8,322 bases of DNA, from contig JAIROQ010000088.1 in assembly GCA_031257455.1 (NCBI GenBank), positions 1 through 8,322 on the forward strand, given 5' to 3'. Position numbers and translations under genes: made by a program. Each line of letters starts with the position of its first letter. Positions within the stretch are counted from its first letter, which is position 1. The notes beneath the pieces were generated by a model, which worked only from the letters and a program-made list of their open reading frames with translations, was not told the DNA's origin and did no database searches. Shown here piece by piece: positions 1-5,103 of this stretch. Source of the stretch: Prevotellaceae bacterium (lineage in GTDB: Bacteria > Bacteroidota > Bacteroidia > Bacteroidales > UBA932).

Positions 1-7
1 GTCAATC

Positions 8-41
8 AAAATAGTCAATAGTCAATAATTAAATAGTCAAT
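8..41. repeat. 34-bp direct repeat, copy 1 (AGTCAAT family)
   Basis: This 34-bp stretch, built from AGTCAAT heptamers around a TAATTAAAT core, is identical by eye to 4284-4317 in the same orientation. The two copies lie about 4.3 kb apart in different spacers, so it is an interspersed word of this genome and not only local slippage. Confidence 0.85.
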
Positions 42-68
42 AGCTAAATCCGTAAACCTTATTTCTAC

Positions 69-170
69 CTTATTTTAATAACAAAACAGCCTTAGTAGCG
101 CCACATGCTCCGCCCTGCACATCGCGCGGCGCAAGGGTTTTCCACGATGCACCGGCAGTATGCCGCGCGA
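69..170 (-). repeat. 102-bp GC-rich interspersed element, left copy (inverted)
   Basis: The reverse complement of this segment aligns without gaps to 4061-4162, with about 89 of 102 positions identical by hand count. The core is a potential stem-loop: TCGCGCGGC at 122-130 pairs perfectly with GCCGCGCGA at 162-170, and the loop contains the conserved GGTTTTCCACGATGCACC. The outer part contains CCTTAGTAGC. It encodes nothing recognisable. It lies 3' of dnaG and faces the other copy across the whole minus-strand gene group. I read it as a short non-autonomous interspersed repeat of REP or MITE type. That class is an inference, since no mobilising enzyme is present. Confidence 0.8.
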
Positions 171-190
171 AAAGCAGGGGGACGCGTTTT

Positions 191-242
191 ACCCCGCGCT
201 TACGCACGGGGTTATTCACGTTGCGCCCCTTCGGGGCTTTTT
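191..242 (+). terminator. Two tandem GC-rich hairpins with T tract, terminator-like
   Basis: Hairpin 1 spans 191-212: ACCCCG pairs with CGGGGT, with a short inner GC/GC stem. Hairpin 2 spans 225-237: GCCCC, loop TTC, GGGGC, followed directly by TTTTT (238-242). Hairpin 2 plus the T tract has the form of an intrinsic terminator for plus-strand transcription entering from the left. dnaG ends on the opposite strand, so this does not obviously serve it. The two-hairpin arrangement could instead be part of an interspersed repeat. It is missing beside the right copy of the 102-bp element. Confidence 0.5.
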
Positions 243-375
243 AGTTGAAAATGGAGAGTGGAGAGTTGAAAATGGCGGCAAGCGCAAATTAATGGTTAAT
301 GATTAGTGGTTAATTGCGGCAGGCGCAGTGGCGCAAGCCCAAATAGTCAATTGTGACTGCTGGCGCAAGCCAAAT
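238..375. repeat. Direct repeat block, copy 1 (shared with 4167-4288)
   Basis: The order of motifs here is TTAGTTGAAAATGGAGAG, GCGGCAAGCGCA, GGCGCAGTGGCG, AAATAGTCAATTGT and ACTGCTGGCG-AAGC. The same order and orientation recurs at 4167-4288. This copy has an extra TTAATGGTTAATGATTAGTGG-like insert at about 288-315. The right copy instead has about 22 extra bases of AGTCAAT sequence. The co-linear order shows that a whole block was duplicated, not just single words. Confidence 0.7.
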
Positions 376-466
376 CTGTAAATCTGTAAATCCGTAAATT
401 GTTTCCGGCGTCAGCCCAATTAGTCACATTAGCACATTAGCACATTTCCAAATCTCCACATTTCCG

Positions 467-2401
467 TCAAAATATCAGCCGTTTCAATTCTTCGGAGAGT
501 CGTGTGCTGTGTTTTTGCAGCATCCGTAGCCGCTCGAGCAAGGTGTTCATTTCTTCCTCGTTCTTGGCTGCCTGCGCTTCCTGCAGGCGGTGCAAAACTT
601 CGTCTTCAGATACTTTTATACTCCGCGCCTTGTATGCTAAAATCACTTTGGGGATAATGCGCGGCAGCCGCATGGTTTCCGGTTCTTGCGAATTGGCGAA
701 GTGTTGCACGGTCAGCGGCGGCAAGTCCGAGAGTATATGAATGGCCAGTTCCGACAATGTGCCGTCCGGGTGGTTGATAAAATACTTGACGCGTTCTTCA
801 TCGCTTTCGCCGGTCAGTTGGCGGTATTCATCAAAAAGTTGGCCGTACAGCGGATTTTTCAACTCCATTTCATCATTGAGCAGTTCGCCCGTGATATATT
901 CCGCTACGCTGATAGCGCGTTCCTGTTCATTGTGCGTAACCGTAAACAGGTGCTGCGTGCCGTATTTCAGAAGGTAGTACATAATCTCTTCTTCGGCTTT
1001 TTCAAAATAGCGGTTGGGGTCGATTGGTTCAGGCAGGGGAGCGGGTTTGTGCGTTTCTTCCGGTGTTCCTACAGGCATGTCCGGCTTGTAGTCGTATAAT
1101 TTTTTACGGCGGAATTTCGCTACTTCCGACAACAATACTTCTTCTCCGATATTCATCAGGCGGCTGCATTCCTTGACGTACACCGAGCGCGTAATAGCGT
1201 CCGGAATTGCGCCGATACTGCGTACAATGTCTTTGATAAGTTCCGCCCGCCGGAGCGGGTCATTTTGCGCCTCGTCATGCAGGAGTTTTGTTTTGAACGA
1301 AATGAAATCCTTTTCATTTTCCTTCAAAAAGGCGTCCAGTTCCGTGCTGCTGTGTTTGCGGGCGAAGGAATCGGGGTCTTCGCCGTCCGGGAATAACGCC
1401 ACTTTTACGTTCATTCCTTCTTCCAGCAGCATGTCGATGCCGCGCAAGGAGGCTTTGATGCCTGCCGCATCGCCGTCATAGAGTACGGTAACGTTGGGCG
1501 TAAAGCGTTTGATGAGGCGGATTTGTTCTGTCGTCAGCGAAGTGCCGCTCGAAGCGACTACATTTTCAATACCCGCCTGATGCATGGAAAGCACATCGGT
1601 ATATCCTTCGACCAGGTAACATTTCTGCGAACGGATAATCGTGTTTTTTGCCTGAAAGATGCCATACAGGACGGATGTTTTGCTATAAATTTCGCTTTCG
1701 GGTGAATTGAGGTATTTTGCGACATTCTTGTCCTGTCTCAATGTACGTGCGCCAAAAGCAATCACACGGCCGCTGAGCGAATGGATGGGAAACATCACGC
1801 GTCCCCAAAAACGGTCAAGCAGTTTGTCTTCTTTTTCGATAGACAGTCCGGTCGAAACCATAAATTCTTTTTTGTATCCTGCTTTCAATGCCGCATCGCT
1901 AAAGGCCGAGCGCTTGTCCAAAGAATAACCCAACTGGAATTTGCGGATGGTTTTGCCGGTAAATCCGCGTTCGTAAAAATAACTTAACCCGATAGCCTGT
2001 CCATCGGGATGCGTCCACAGTTGCTCGCTGAACCAGTCCTGCGCAAACGATGAAAGCACCATCATACTTTCGCGATTGTTGTTGGCGACCTGTTCTTCGG
2101 ACGTTAATTCACGCTCGCGCACTTCGATGTTATACTTGCGTGCAAGGTATTTCAAGGCCTCCACATAAGTCATTTTTTCATGTTCCATCACGAAACGCAC
2201 GACATTTCCCGCCACCCCGCAACCGAAGCATTTATAAATTCCCCTGGATGGCGATACGCTGAATGACGGCGTCTTCTCGCCATGAAACGGACAGCAGGCC
2301 CAATAATTCATTCCGCGCTTTTTGAGCGTCAAAAAATCCCCTATCACCTCCGTAATATCGGCGGTATTAATTATGCGGGTTATGGTATCTCGGTCAATCA
2401 T
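467..2401 (-). CDS. dnaG: DNA primase DnaG
   Basis: DnaG synthesises the short RNA primers for chromosome replication and acts with the DnaB helicase at the fork. The 644-residue product has the full architecture. An N-terminal CHC2 zinc-binding domain has Cys37 and His40 (CPFH) and Cys58 and Cys61 (CFGC). The catalytic core includes the basic strand around GRVIAFGAR (211-219). The TOPRIM metal site is seen as VEGYTDV (264-270, Glu265) and LYDGDAAG (307-314, Asp309 and Asp311). The C-terminal region from about 465 fits the helicase-interacting domain. Length is normal for Bacteroidales. The start at 2401 gives the standard MIDRDTI... N terminus. No Shine-Dalgarno is visible; the leader is TTTAAATC repeats. 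It is last in a minus-strand group and may be transcribed from the promoter upstream of 3784. Confidence 0.98.
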   Translation of the reverse strand: MIDRDTITRIINTADITEVIGDFLTLKKRGMNYWACCPFHGEKTPSFSVSPSRGIYKCFGCGVAGNVVRFVMEHEKMTYVEALKYLARKYNIEVRERELTSEEQVANNNRESMMVLSSFAQDWFSEQLWTHPDGQAIGLSYFYERGFTGKTIRKFQLGYSLDKRSAFSDAALKAGYKKEFMVSTGLSIEKEDKLLDRFWGRVMFPIHSLSGRVIAFGARTLRQDKNVAKYLNSPESEIYSKTSVLYGIFQAKNTIIRSQKCYLVEGYTDVLSMHQAGIENVVASSGTSLTTEQIRLIKRFTPNVTVLYDGDAAGIKASLRGIDMLLEEGMNVKVALFPDGEDPDSFARKHSSTELDAFLKENEKDFISFKTKLLHDEAQNDPLRRAELIKDIVRSIGAIPDAITRSVYVKECSRLMNIGEEVLLSEVAKFRRKKLYDYKPDMPVGTPEETHKPAPLPEPIDPNRYFEKAEEEIMYYLLKYGTQHLFTVTHNEQERAISVAEYITGELLNDEMELKNPLYGQLFDEYRQLTGESDEERVKYFINHPDGTLSELAIHILSDLPPLTVQHFANSQEPETMRLPRIIPKVILAYKARSIKVSEDEVLHRLQEAQAAKNEEEMNTLLERLRMLQKHSTRLSEELKRLIF

Positions 2402-2433
2402 TTCGGAATTTAAAGATTTAAAGATTTCAGGAT
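2402..2433. repeat. Short TTTAAAGA octamer run between dnaG and the four-helix gene
   Basis: The 32-bp spacer is almost wholly made of the octamer ATTTAAAG and variants. It supplies the leader of dnaG on the minus strand and abuts the stop codon of the four-helix gene. A similar tract in opposite orientation lies on the other side of that gene (2827-2884). Confidence 0.7.
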
Positions 2434-2826
2434 TTAAATTTTGTATTTCGAACCGGTAAATTCCGATTGTTTTAGGTATTTAATAAAATTAGCAATAGAT
2501 TGAGACAGTTCTTTTGCTTTTTGATATAATATTGTAAATTCTTCGTGATTTATATAGGTATAATCTAATGCCCTGTACAATTGGCTGCGTGCTTCGCCGC
2601 ATGACCCTTTTGCGATGTATAGAAATTGTATGAACTCTTTGTTGCCGCTTCGTTCAAATCCTTCTGCGATGTTGTCCATTATAGACCCTGACGAAGCATG
2701 TATCTGGTCTCTTAATCGAAAATTTTTAGAAAACGCATCATAGTTTGTGATACGGGCTATATCCTTACAAAATTCCCTTGCCGTTTTCCATATCGCAAAA
2801 TCTTCAAAACATTCTATCTTTGCCAT
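2434..2826 (-). CDS. Four-helix bundle protein, 23S rRNA intervening-sequence (S23) family
   Basis: The 130-residue product has the family's characteristic order of motifs. An N-terminal FEDFAIWKTAREF (7-19) corresponds to the F-x-x-L-x-V-W-x-x-A motif. DQIHASSGSIMDNIAEGFER (40-59) is the NIAEG signature. EFIQFLYIAKGSCGEARSQL (64-83) is the third conserved helix. The family (TIGR02436-like) forms small helical bundles, was first seen in insertions within 23S rRNA genes and is common as a stand-alone gene in Bacteroidetes; its biochemical role is not established. The gene is visibly more AT-rich than dnaG and the nucleotidyltransferase, and repeat tracts flank it on both sides, which suggests later insertion. 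Its last codons and stop (AAAATTTAA) match the end of hisF and look repeat-derived. Confidence 0.93.
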   Translation of the reverse strand: MAKIECFEDFAIWKTAREFCKDIARITNYDAFSKNFRLRDQIHASSGSIMDNIAEGFERSGNKEFIQFLYIAKGSCGEARSQLYRALDYTYINHEEFTILYQKAKELSQSIANFIKYLKQSEFTGSKYKI

Positions 2827-2884
2827 AATCTTTAAATCTTTGAATTTTTAAACCCTTAAATTTTTAAATTTTTAAATTTTTAAA
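2827..2884. repeat. AT-rich TTTTTAAA / TTTAAATC tandem tract
   Basis: This 58-bp spacer is nearly pure short-period repeat: ATCTTTAAATCTTTG followed by several copies of AATTTTTAA. It separates the nucleotidyltransferase stop from the four-helix start and provides the leader of the latter. No promoter could be picked out in it on the minus strand. Confidence 0.75.
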
Positions 2885-3784
2885 TTAGAATAATTTTCCC
2901 GGATATACTTTTTCTTTGTGTAGTTGTGTTAATCGTTTCATTACTGTTGGACGGTCTTCGCGGTAGGTTACGCCAAACCATTGCGAGGCGGTGGGGAGAA
3001 TGCTTACGGTCGCGGCGCGGCTTTGGATAAGCTCGTTCACGGCAGCGGGAATATAAAATTCCGCTTTCGGATTTTGACTGTTCGCCTGCAAAAATACCTT
3101 GAATAACCGTTCGGAATGGGCGAAATAATCGGGCGTGAAGCCCCACATGTTCATGGATACCGGCGTATCACCGGCAAGGATAACCGTATTATTTTCGTCA
3201 TCGAGATACCGGATATGCCCGTTGATGCGCTGGATTTGGTGGCATTCGGTAATGCCGGTCAGTCGCTGTTTCGCGTCAACCTGACATATTCCGCGCGACA
3301 CGCCGCCGGTTTCCGAGAGGGTATTTCCCAGTTGAAAACCGACCATGCAATACCTGTTTTGTCCGGCAGTGACGGACTGCAAATAATCGGCCATTATGCG
3401 AAATGAATGAACCCCGTAATAATCGTCAGCATTAAGCACGGCAAAGGGTTCGCGGACAACCGGCGCAGCCATCATCACGGCATGGTTGGTTCCCCAGGGC
3501 TTCGTACGGCCGGGCGGATAGCTGTAACCGGCCGGAATGTTTTCGATTTCTTGCAGTACAATATCATATTGGACAGTCCCGCCAAAGCGGCGGGCAAATA
3601 GTTCAAATTCCTTTTCAAAAGAACGGCGAACAACAAAAACTACTTTTCCAAAACCGGCGCGCAGGGCGTCATAGATAGAATAATCCATGATTACTTCGCC
3701 GTGCGGGCCTATGCCGTCAAGTTGTTTTAATCCGCCATAGCGGCTACCCATCCCGGCGGCCATCAATACAAGCGTTGGTTGCAT
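2885..3784 (-). CDS. Sugar-phosphate nucleotidyltransferase (NTP_transferase family)
   Basis: The 299-residue protein is a GT-A fold nucleotidyltransferase that should transfer an NMP group to a sugar 1-phosphate in the cytoplasm. Visible motifs are the nucleotide-binding signature LMAAGMGSRYGGLKQLD (7-23, with Arg15 and Lys20), PWGTNHAV (97-104), the metal-binding LNADDYYG (117-124, Asp120 and Asp121), EFYIPAAVNEL (242-252) and a C-terminal WFGVTYREDRPTVMKRL (269-285). This form is common in Bacteroidetes. The sugar and the nucleotide cannot be told from sequence; cell-envelope precursor synthesis is plausible. The start at 3784 places the glycine-rich loop at the usual distance from the N terminus. 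It is probably first in the minus-strand group, with a candidate promoter about 50 bp upstream. The stop codon lies at the edge of an AT-rich repeat. Confidence 0.9.
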   Translation of the reverse strand: MQPTLVLMAAGMGSRYGGLKQLDGIGPHGEVIMDYSIYDALRAGFGKVVFVVRRSFEKEFELFARRFGGTVQYDIVLQEIENIPAGYSYPPGRTKPWGTNHAVMMAAPVVREPFAVLNADDYYGVHSFRIMADYLQSVTAGQNRYCMVGFQLGNTLSETGGVSRGICQVDAKQRLTGITECHQIQRINGHIRYLDDENNTVILAGDTPVSMNMWGFTPDYFAHSERLFKVFLQANSQNPKAEFYIPAAVNELIQSRAATVSILPTASQWFGVTYREDRPTVMKRLTQLHKEKVYPGKLF

Positions 3785-3800
3785 ATTTTATAATTTAATA

Positions 3801-3830
3801 ATTTAAAGATTTAAAGATTTAAAGATTTAA
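3801..3830. repeat. ATTTAAAG octamer tandem repeat in nucleotidyltransferase leader
   Basis: About 3.5 copies of an 8-bp unit lie between the candidate -7 element and the start codon of the minus-strand nucleotidyltransferase. In the transcript this reads as CTTTAAAT repeats, so the 5' leader is AU-rich and unstructured. Changes in copy number would change leader length. Confidence 0.75.
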
Positions 3831-3832
3831 GG

Positions 3833-3840
3833 CGAAGATA
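3833..3840 (-). promoter_or_regulatory. Candidate promoter (-7 element TATCTTCG) for the minus-strand genes
   Basis: The minus strand reads TATCTTCG, one base off the Bacteroidota -7 consensus TAnnTTTG, and would give a leader of about 45 nt before the start codon at 3784. No clear TTG -33 element lies at the proper distance. It mirrors the plus-strand promoter near 4363. Confidence 0.5.
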
Positions 3841-3850
3841 CAATTTTTTT

Positions 3851-3884
3851 CTGATTTCTGATTTCTAATTTCTGATTTCTGATT
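3851..3884. repeat. CTGATTT heptamer repeat, left arm of a 22-bp inverted repeat
   Basis: The unit CTGATTT is repeated about five times with one variant (CTAATTT). Positions 3863-3884 are the exact reverse complement of 4435-4456, so this is one arm of a perfect 22-bp inverted repeat. That repeat encloses most of the divergent spacer. Confidence 0.8.
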
Positions 3885-3903
3885 TGCTGACGCGTCAGCA
3901 AAT
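3882..3903. promoter_or_regulatory. Perfect 22-bp palindrome centred on TGACGCGTCA
   Basis: The sequence reads identically on both strands over 22 bp (core TTGCTGACGCGTCAGCAA, with AT/AT added outside). It could be a binding site for a dimeric regulator or form a cruciform. Half of the core (CGTCAGCA) recurs as its complement at 4421-4428 and in part near 407-415. It lies about 98 bp upstream of the nucleotidyltransferase start, just outside the candidate promoter. Its function is unknown. Confidence 0.55.
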
Positions 3904-3907
3904 AAAC

Positions 3908-3963
3908 AGTTCAACAATTCAACAATTCAACAGTTCAACAAATCAACAAATCAACAAATCAAC
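3908..3963. repeat. Seven tandem octamers ending in TCAAC
   Basis: Seven perfectly phased 8-bp units read AGTTCAAC, AATTCAAC, AATTCAAC, AGTTCAAC and then AAATCAAC three times. Only the first three bases vary. The tract is non-coding and follows the 22-bp palindrome directly. The phasing without indels suggests expansion by slippage or recombination. Confidence 0.85.
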
Positions 3964-4008
3964 AGACAATTTGTCATTATTTAAATGCAGGAGCTGACAA
4001 TTTGTCTG
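3963..4008. promoter_or_regulatory. Two GACAATTTGTC dyads 31 bp apart, possible operator pair
   Basis: GACAATTTGTC occurs at 3965-3975 and again at 3996-4006. Each copy is a dyad (GACAA / TTGTC around one central base). Outside them, CA on the left and TG on the right extend the symmetry, so the whole segment is itself an inverted repeat. A spacing of 31 bp is close to three helical turns, which would place two bound dimers on the same DNA face. No regulator is assigned. Confidence 0.4.
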
Positions 4009-4060
4009 CCAGAAGGCTTTTGCAAGCTTACAAAACCCTCTTGCAAGCTGCAAGACGCTT

Positions 4061-4162
4061 TCGCGCGGCGCAATGCCGGTGCATCGTGGAAAACCCGTGC
4101 GCCGCGCGAGGTGCAGGGTAGCGCATGTGGTGCTACTAAGGTTGTTTTGTCAGGAAAATAAG
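4061..4162 (+). repeat. 102-bp GC-rich interspersed element, right copy
   Basis: This is the inverted counterpart of 69-170, with about 89 of 102 positions matching after reverse complement. The stem TCGCGCGGC (4061-4069) / GCCGCGCGA (4101-4109) is intact, as is the loop word CATCGTGGAAAACCC. Unlike the left copy it is followed within 5 bp by the TTAGTTGAAA repeat block. To its left are two TTGCAAGCT direct repeats (4020-4028, 4041-4049). An 88-codon open frame on the minus strand (4247-3981) runs through it but has no protein features and spans several repeat types, so I do not call it a gene. Confidence 0.8.
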
Positions 4163-4166
4163 GTTT

Positions 4167-4317
4167 CTTTTTTAGTTGAAAGTGGAGAGTTGAAAGTTGA
4201 AAATGGCGACAAGCGCAGTGGCGTGAGCAAAAATAGTCAATCGTCAATAATTAAATAGTCAATTGTAACTGCTGGCGTAAGCAAAAATAGTCAATAGTCA
4301 ATAATTAAATAGTCAAT
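4167..4317. repeat. Direct repeat block, copy 2, ending in the exact 34-bp repeat
   Basis: The block matches 238-375 in motif order and orientation (TTAGTTGAAAGTGGAGAG, GCGACAAGCGCAGTGGCG, AAATAGTCAAT, ACTGCTGGCG-AAGC). It finishes with 4284-4317, which is identical to 8-41. About 22 bp of AGTCAAT/TAATTAAAT sequence near 4242-4263 is extra relative to the left copy. No gene is present in it. Confidence 0.75.
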
Positions 4318-4320
4318 CGT

Positions 4321-4421
4321 AACTCTTAACTCACTTTCAAGTAAGATTTCAAAAAAAATATATATCTTTGCGGACAGATTATACCAAATAGAACTAAGAA
4401 CTAAGCTGAGAGTTAAGAGTT
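4321..4421 (+). promoter_or_regulatory. Candidate promoter (TATCTTTG at 4363-4370) inside a 12-bp inverted repeat
   Basis: TATATCTTTGCGG contains TATCTTTG (4363-4370), an exact fit to the Bacteroidota -7 element TAnnTTTG, preceded by an A-rich stretch. A TTG -33 box at 19-21 bp is not clear; TTTCAA at 4335-4340 is the nearest. Transcription would start near 4376 and run into the 4464 gene and hisA-hisF-hisIE with a leader of about 88 nt. AACTCTTAACTC (4321-4332) and GAGTTAAGAGTT (4410-4421) are exact reverse complements that bracket the promoter. Confidence 0.65.
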
Positions 4422-4434
4422 GCTGACGCCTGCC

Positions 4435-4456
4435 AATCAGAAATCAGAAATTAGAA
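4435..4456. repeat. Right arm of the 22-bp inverted repeat
   Basis: This is the exact reverse complement of 3863-3884 and ends 7 bp before the start codon at 4464, so it forms the proximal leader of the plus-strand genes. It belongs to the AATCAGA heptamer family. Confidence 0.8.
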
Positions 4457-4463
4457 CAAAATA

Positions 4464-5093
4464 ATGGGAAGATTACCGAGTAAAGACCTGGCCTTTCTGG
4501 CCTTTGCACGCAACATCGCGGAGGAGTGTCTCATTCACAAAACCGCCTGGCGTCTGGATACCGGCGAGGTGGAGTACCTGCAGTCATTAACCAACGAGGC
4601 CGATGCCGCTTATGCAAACATCCGTAATTCCGAAACGTCCACCCACCTCGCGCGCGTGACCAAAAAAATGAATTTCCTTATGCTGCGGCAGTTCCTCCGG
4701 CCTTTCATAAATATGCTTACGGCGAATAAAGCCATCAGCGATGACGTCCTGATAGCAATGGGACTGTCCCCGCGTGTAGTGCCGCCGCCTGCCGAAGCGC
4801 CCAAATTGAATGTCCGGAAAATACAGCATCTCGAAATTACAGTAGGCGTCAGCGCCCTTGCACCTAACCGCTCCAACGCGTCCTTTATAAAAAAATCATA
4901 CTATGGATTTATTCTCCGCTACCGTCTGGAAGAGGAAACCGAATGGCACGAAGTGTACAGCACGAAACGTTGCACCACCCTTTACTTCAACAGCGGGGAC
5001 GAAGGAAAGCATATTACCCTGACGGCGGCATGGCTCAATTCGTGTATCCAACGCGGGCCATGGAGCAATGAAGTAATTTCCCTGATAAACTAA
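4464..5093 (+). CDS. Hypothetical protein of a Bacteroidetes-type family, upstream of hisA
   Basis: I do not recognise a function for this 209-residue protein. Two parts can be seen. Residues 1-100 look alpha-helical (KDLAFLAFARNIAEECL; EADAAYANIRNSETSTHLARV; MNFLMLRQFLRPFINMLTAN) and end in a conserved-looking MGLSPR. A short Pro-rich linker (107-113, PPPAEAP) leads to a C-terminal part of about 90 residues with beta-rich alternation (HLEITVGVS, YYGFILRYRLEEETEWHEV, TTLYFN, KHITLTAAWLNSCIQRGPWS) that resembles a fibronectin-III-like or beta-sandwich fold. From memory, proteins of this layout occur widely in Bacteroidetes; I cannot name the family. There is no signal peptide or membrane segment. 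It is 10 bp upstream of hisA on the same strand, so co-transcription is likely, but this need not mean a role in histidine synthesis. Confidence 0.85.
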   Translation: MGRLPSKDLAFLAFARNIAEECLIHKTAWRLDTGEVEYLQSLTNEADAAYANIRNSETSTHLARVTKKMNFLMLRQFLRPFINMLTANKAISDDVLIAMGLSPRVVPPPAEAPKLNVRKIQHLEITVGVSALAPNRSNASFIKKSYYGFILRYRLEEETEWHEVYSTKRCTTLYFNSGDEGKHITLTAAWLNSCIQRGPWSNEVISLIN

Positions 5094-5103
5094 CCGCTTC
5101 CCG

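Larger units (their letters stand above)
1..466. other. Gene-free spacer made of mosaic repeats, downstream of dnaG
   Basis: I see no credible gene here. The stretch consists of AGTCAAT heptamers (about 1-45), a GC-rich 102-bp element (69-170), two GC-rich hairpins (191-237), a block beginning TTAGTTGAAAATGG that recurs at 4167-4288 (238-375), and octamer runs: AAATCTGT at about 374-398 and CACATTAG at about 425-446. It lies just 3' of dnaG, so the primase transcript would run into it on the minus strand. No clear minus-strand terminator with a T tract was found. A gene to the left of the window cannot be excluded. Confidence 0.75.

Noticed and set aside
120..220. Possible replication origin: TTTTCCACG and TTATTCACG resemble DnaA boxes
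   Set aside because: Each differs from TTATNCACA, there are only two on this side, no AT-rich unwinding region with clustered boxes or dnaA gene is present, and one motif lies in an interspersed element found elsewhere.
2815..2822. TATCTTTG on the plus strand as a promoter
   Set aside because: It is the complement of the second to fourth codons of the four-helix gene, has no -33 element, and points to no plus-strand gene.
61..4162. Composite transposon bounded by the inverted 102-bp copies
   Set aside because: There is no transposase in or near the enclosed segment, which contains the essential dnaG, and no target-site duplication was seen.
3981..4247. 88-codon minus-strand frame through the GC-rich element
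   Set aside because: It spans dyads, TTGCAAGCT repeats, the 102-bp element and GTTGAAA words, with no domain or initiation signal. It is a by-product of repeat sequence.
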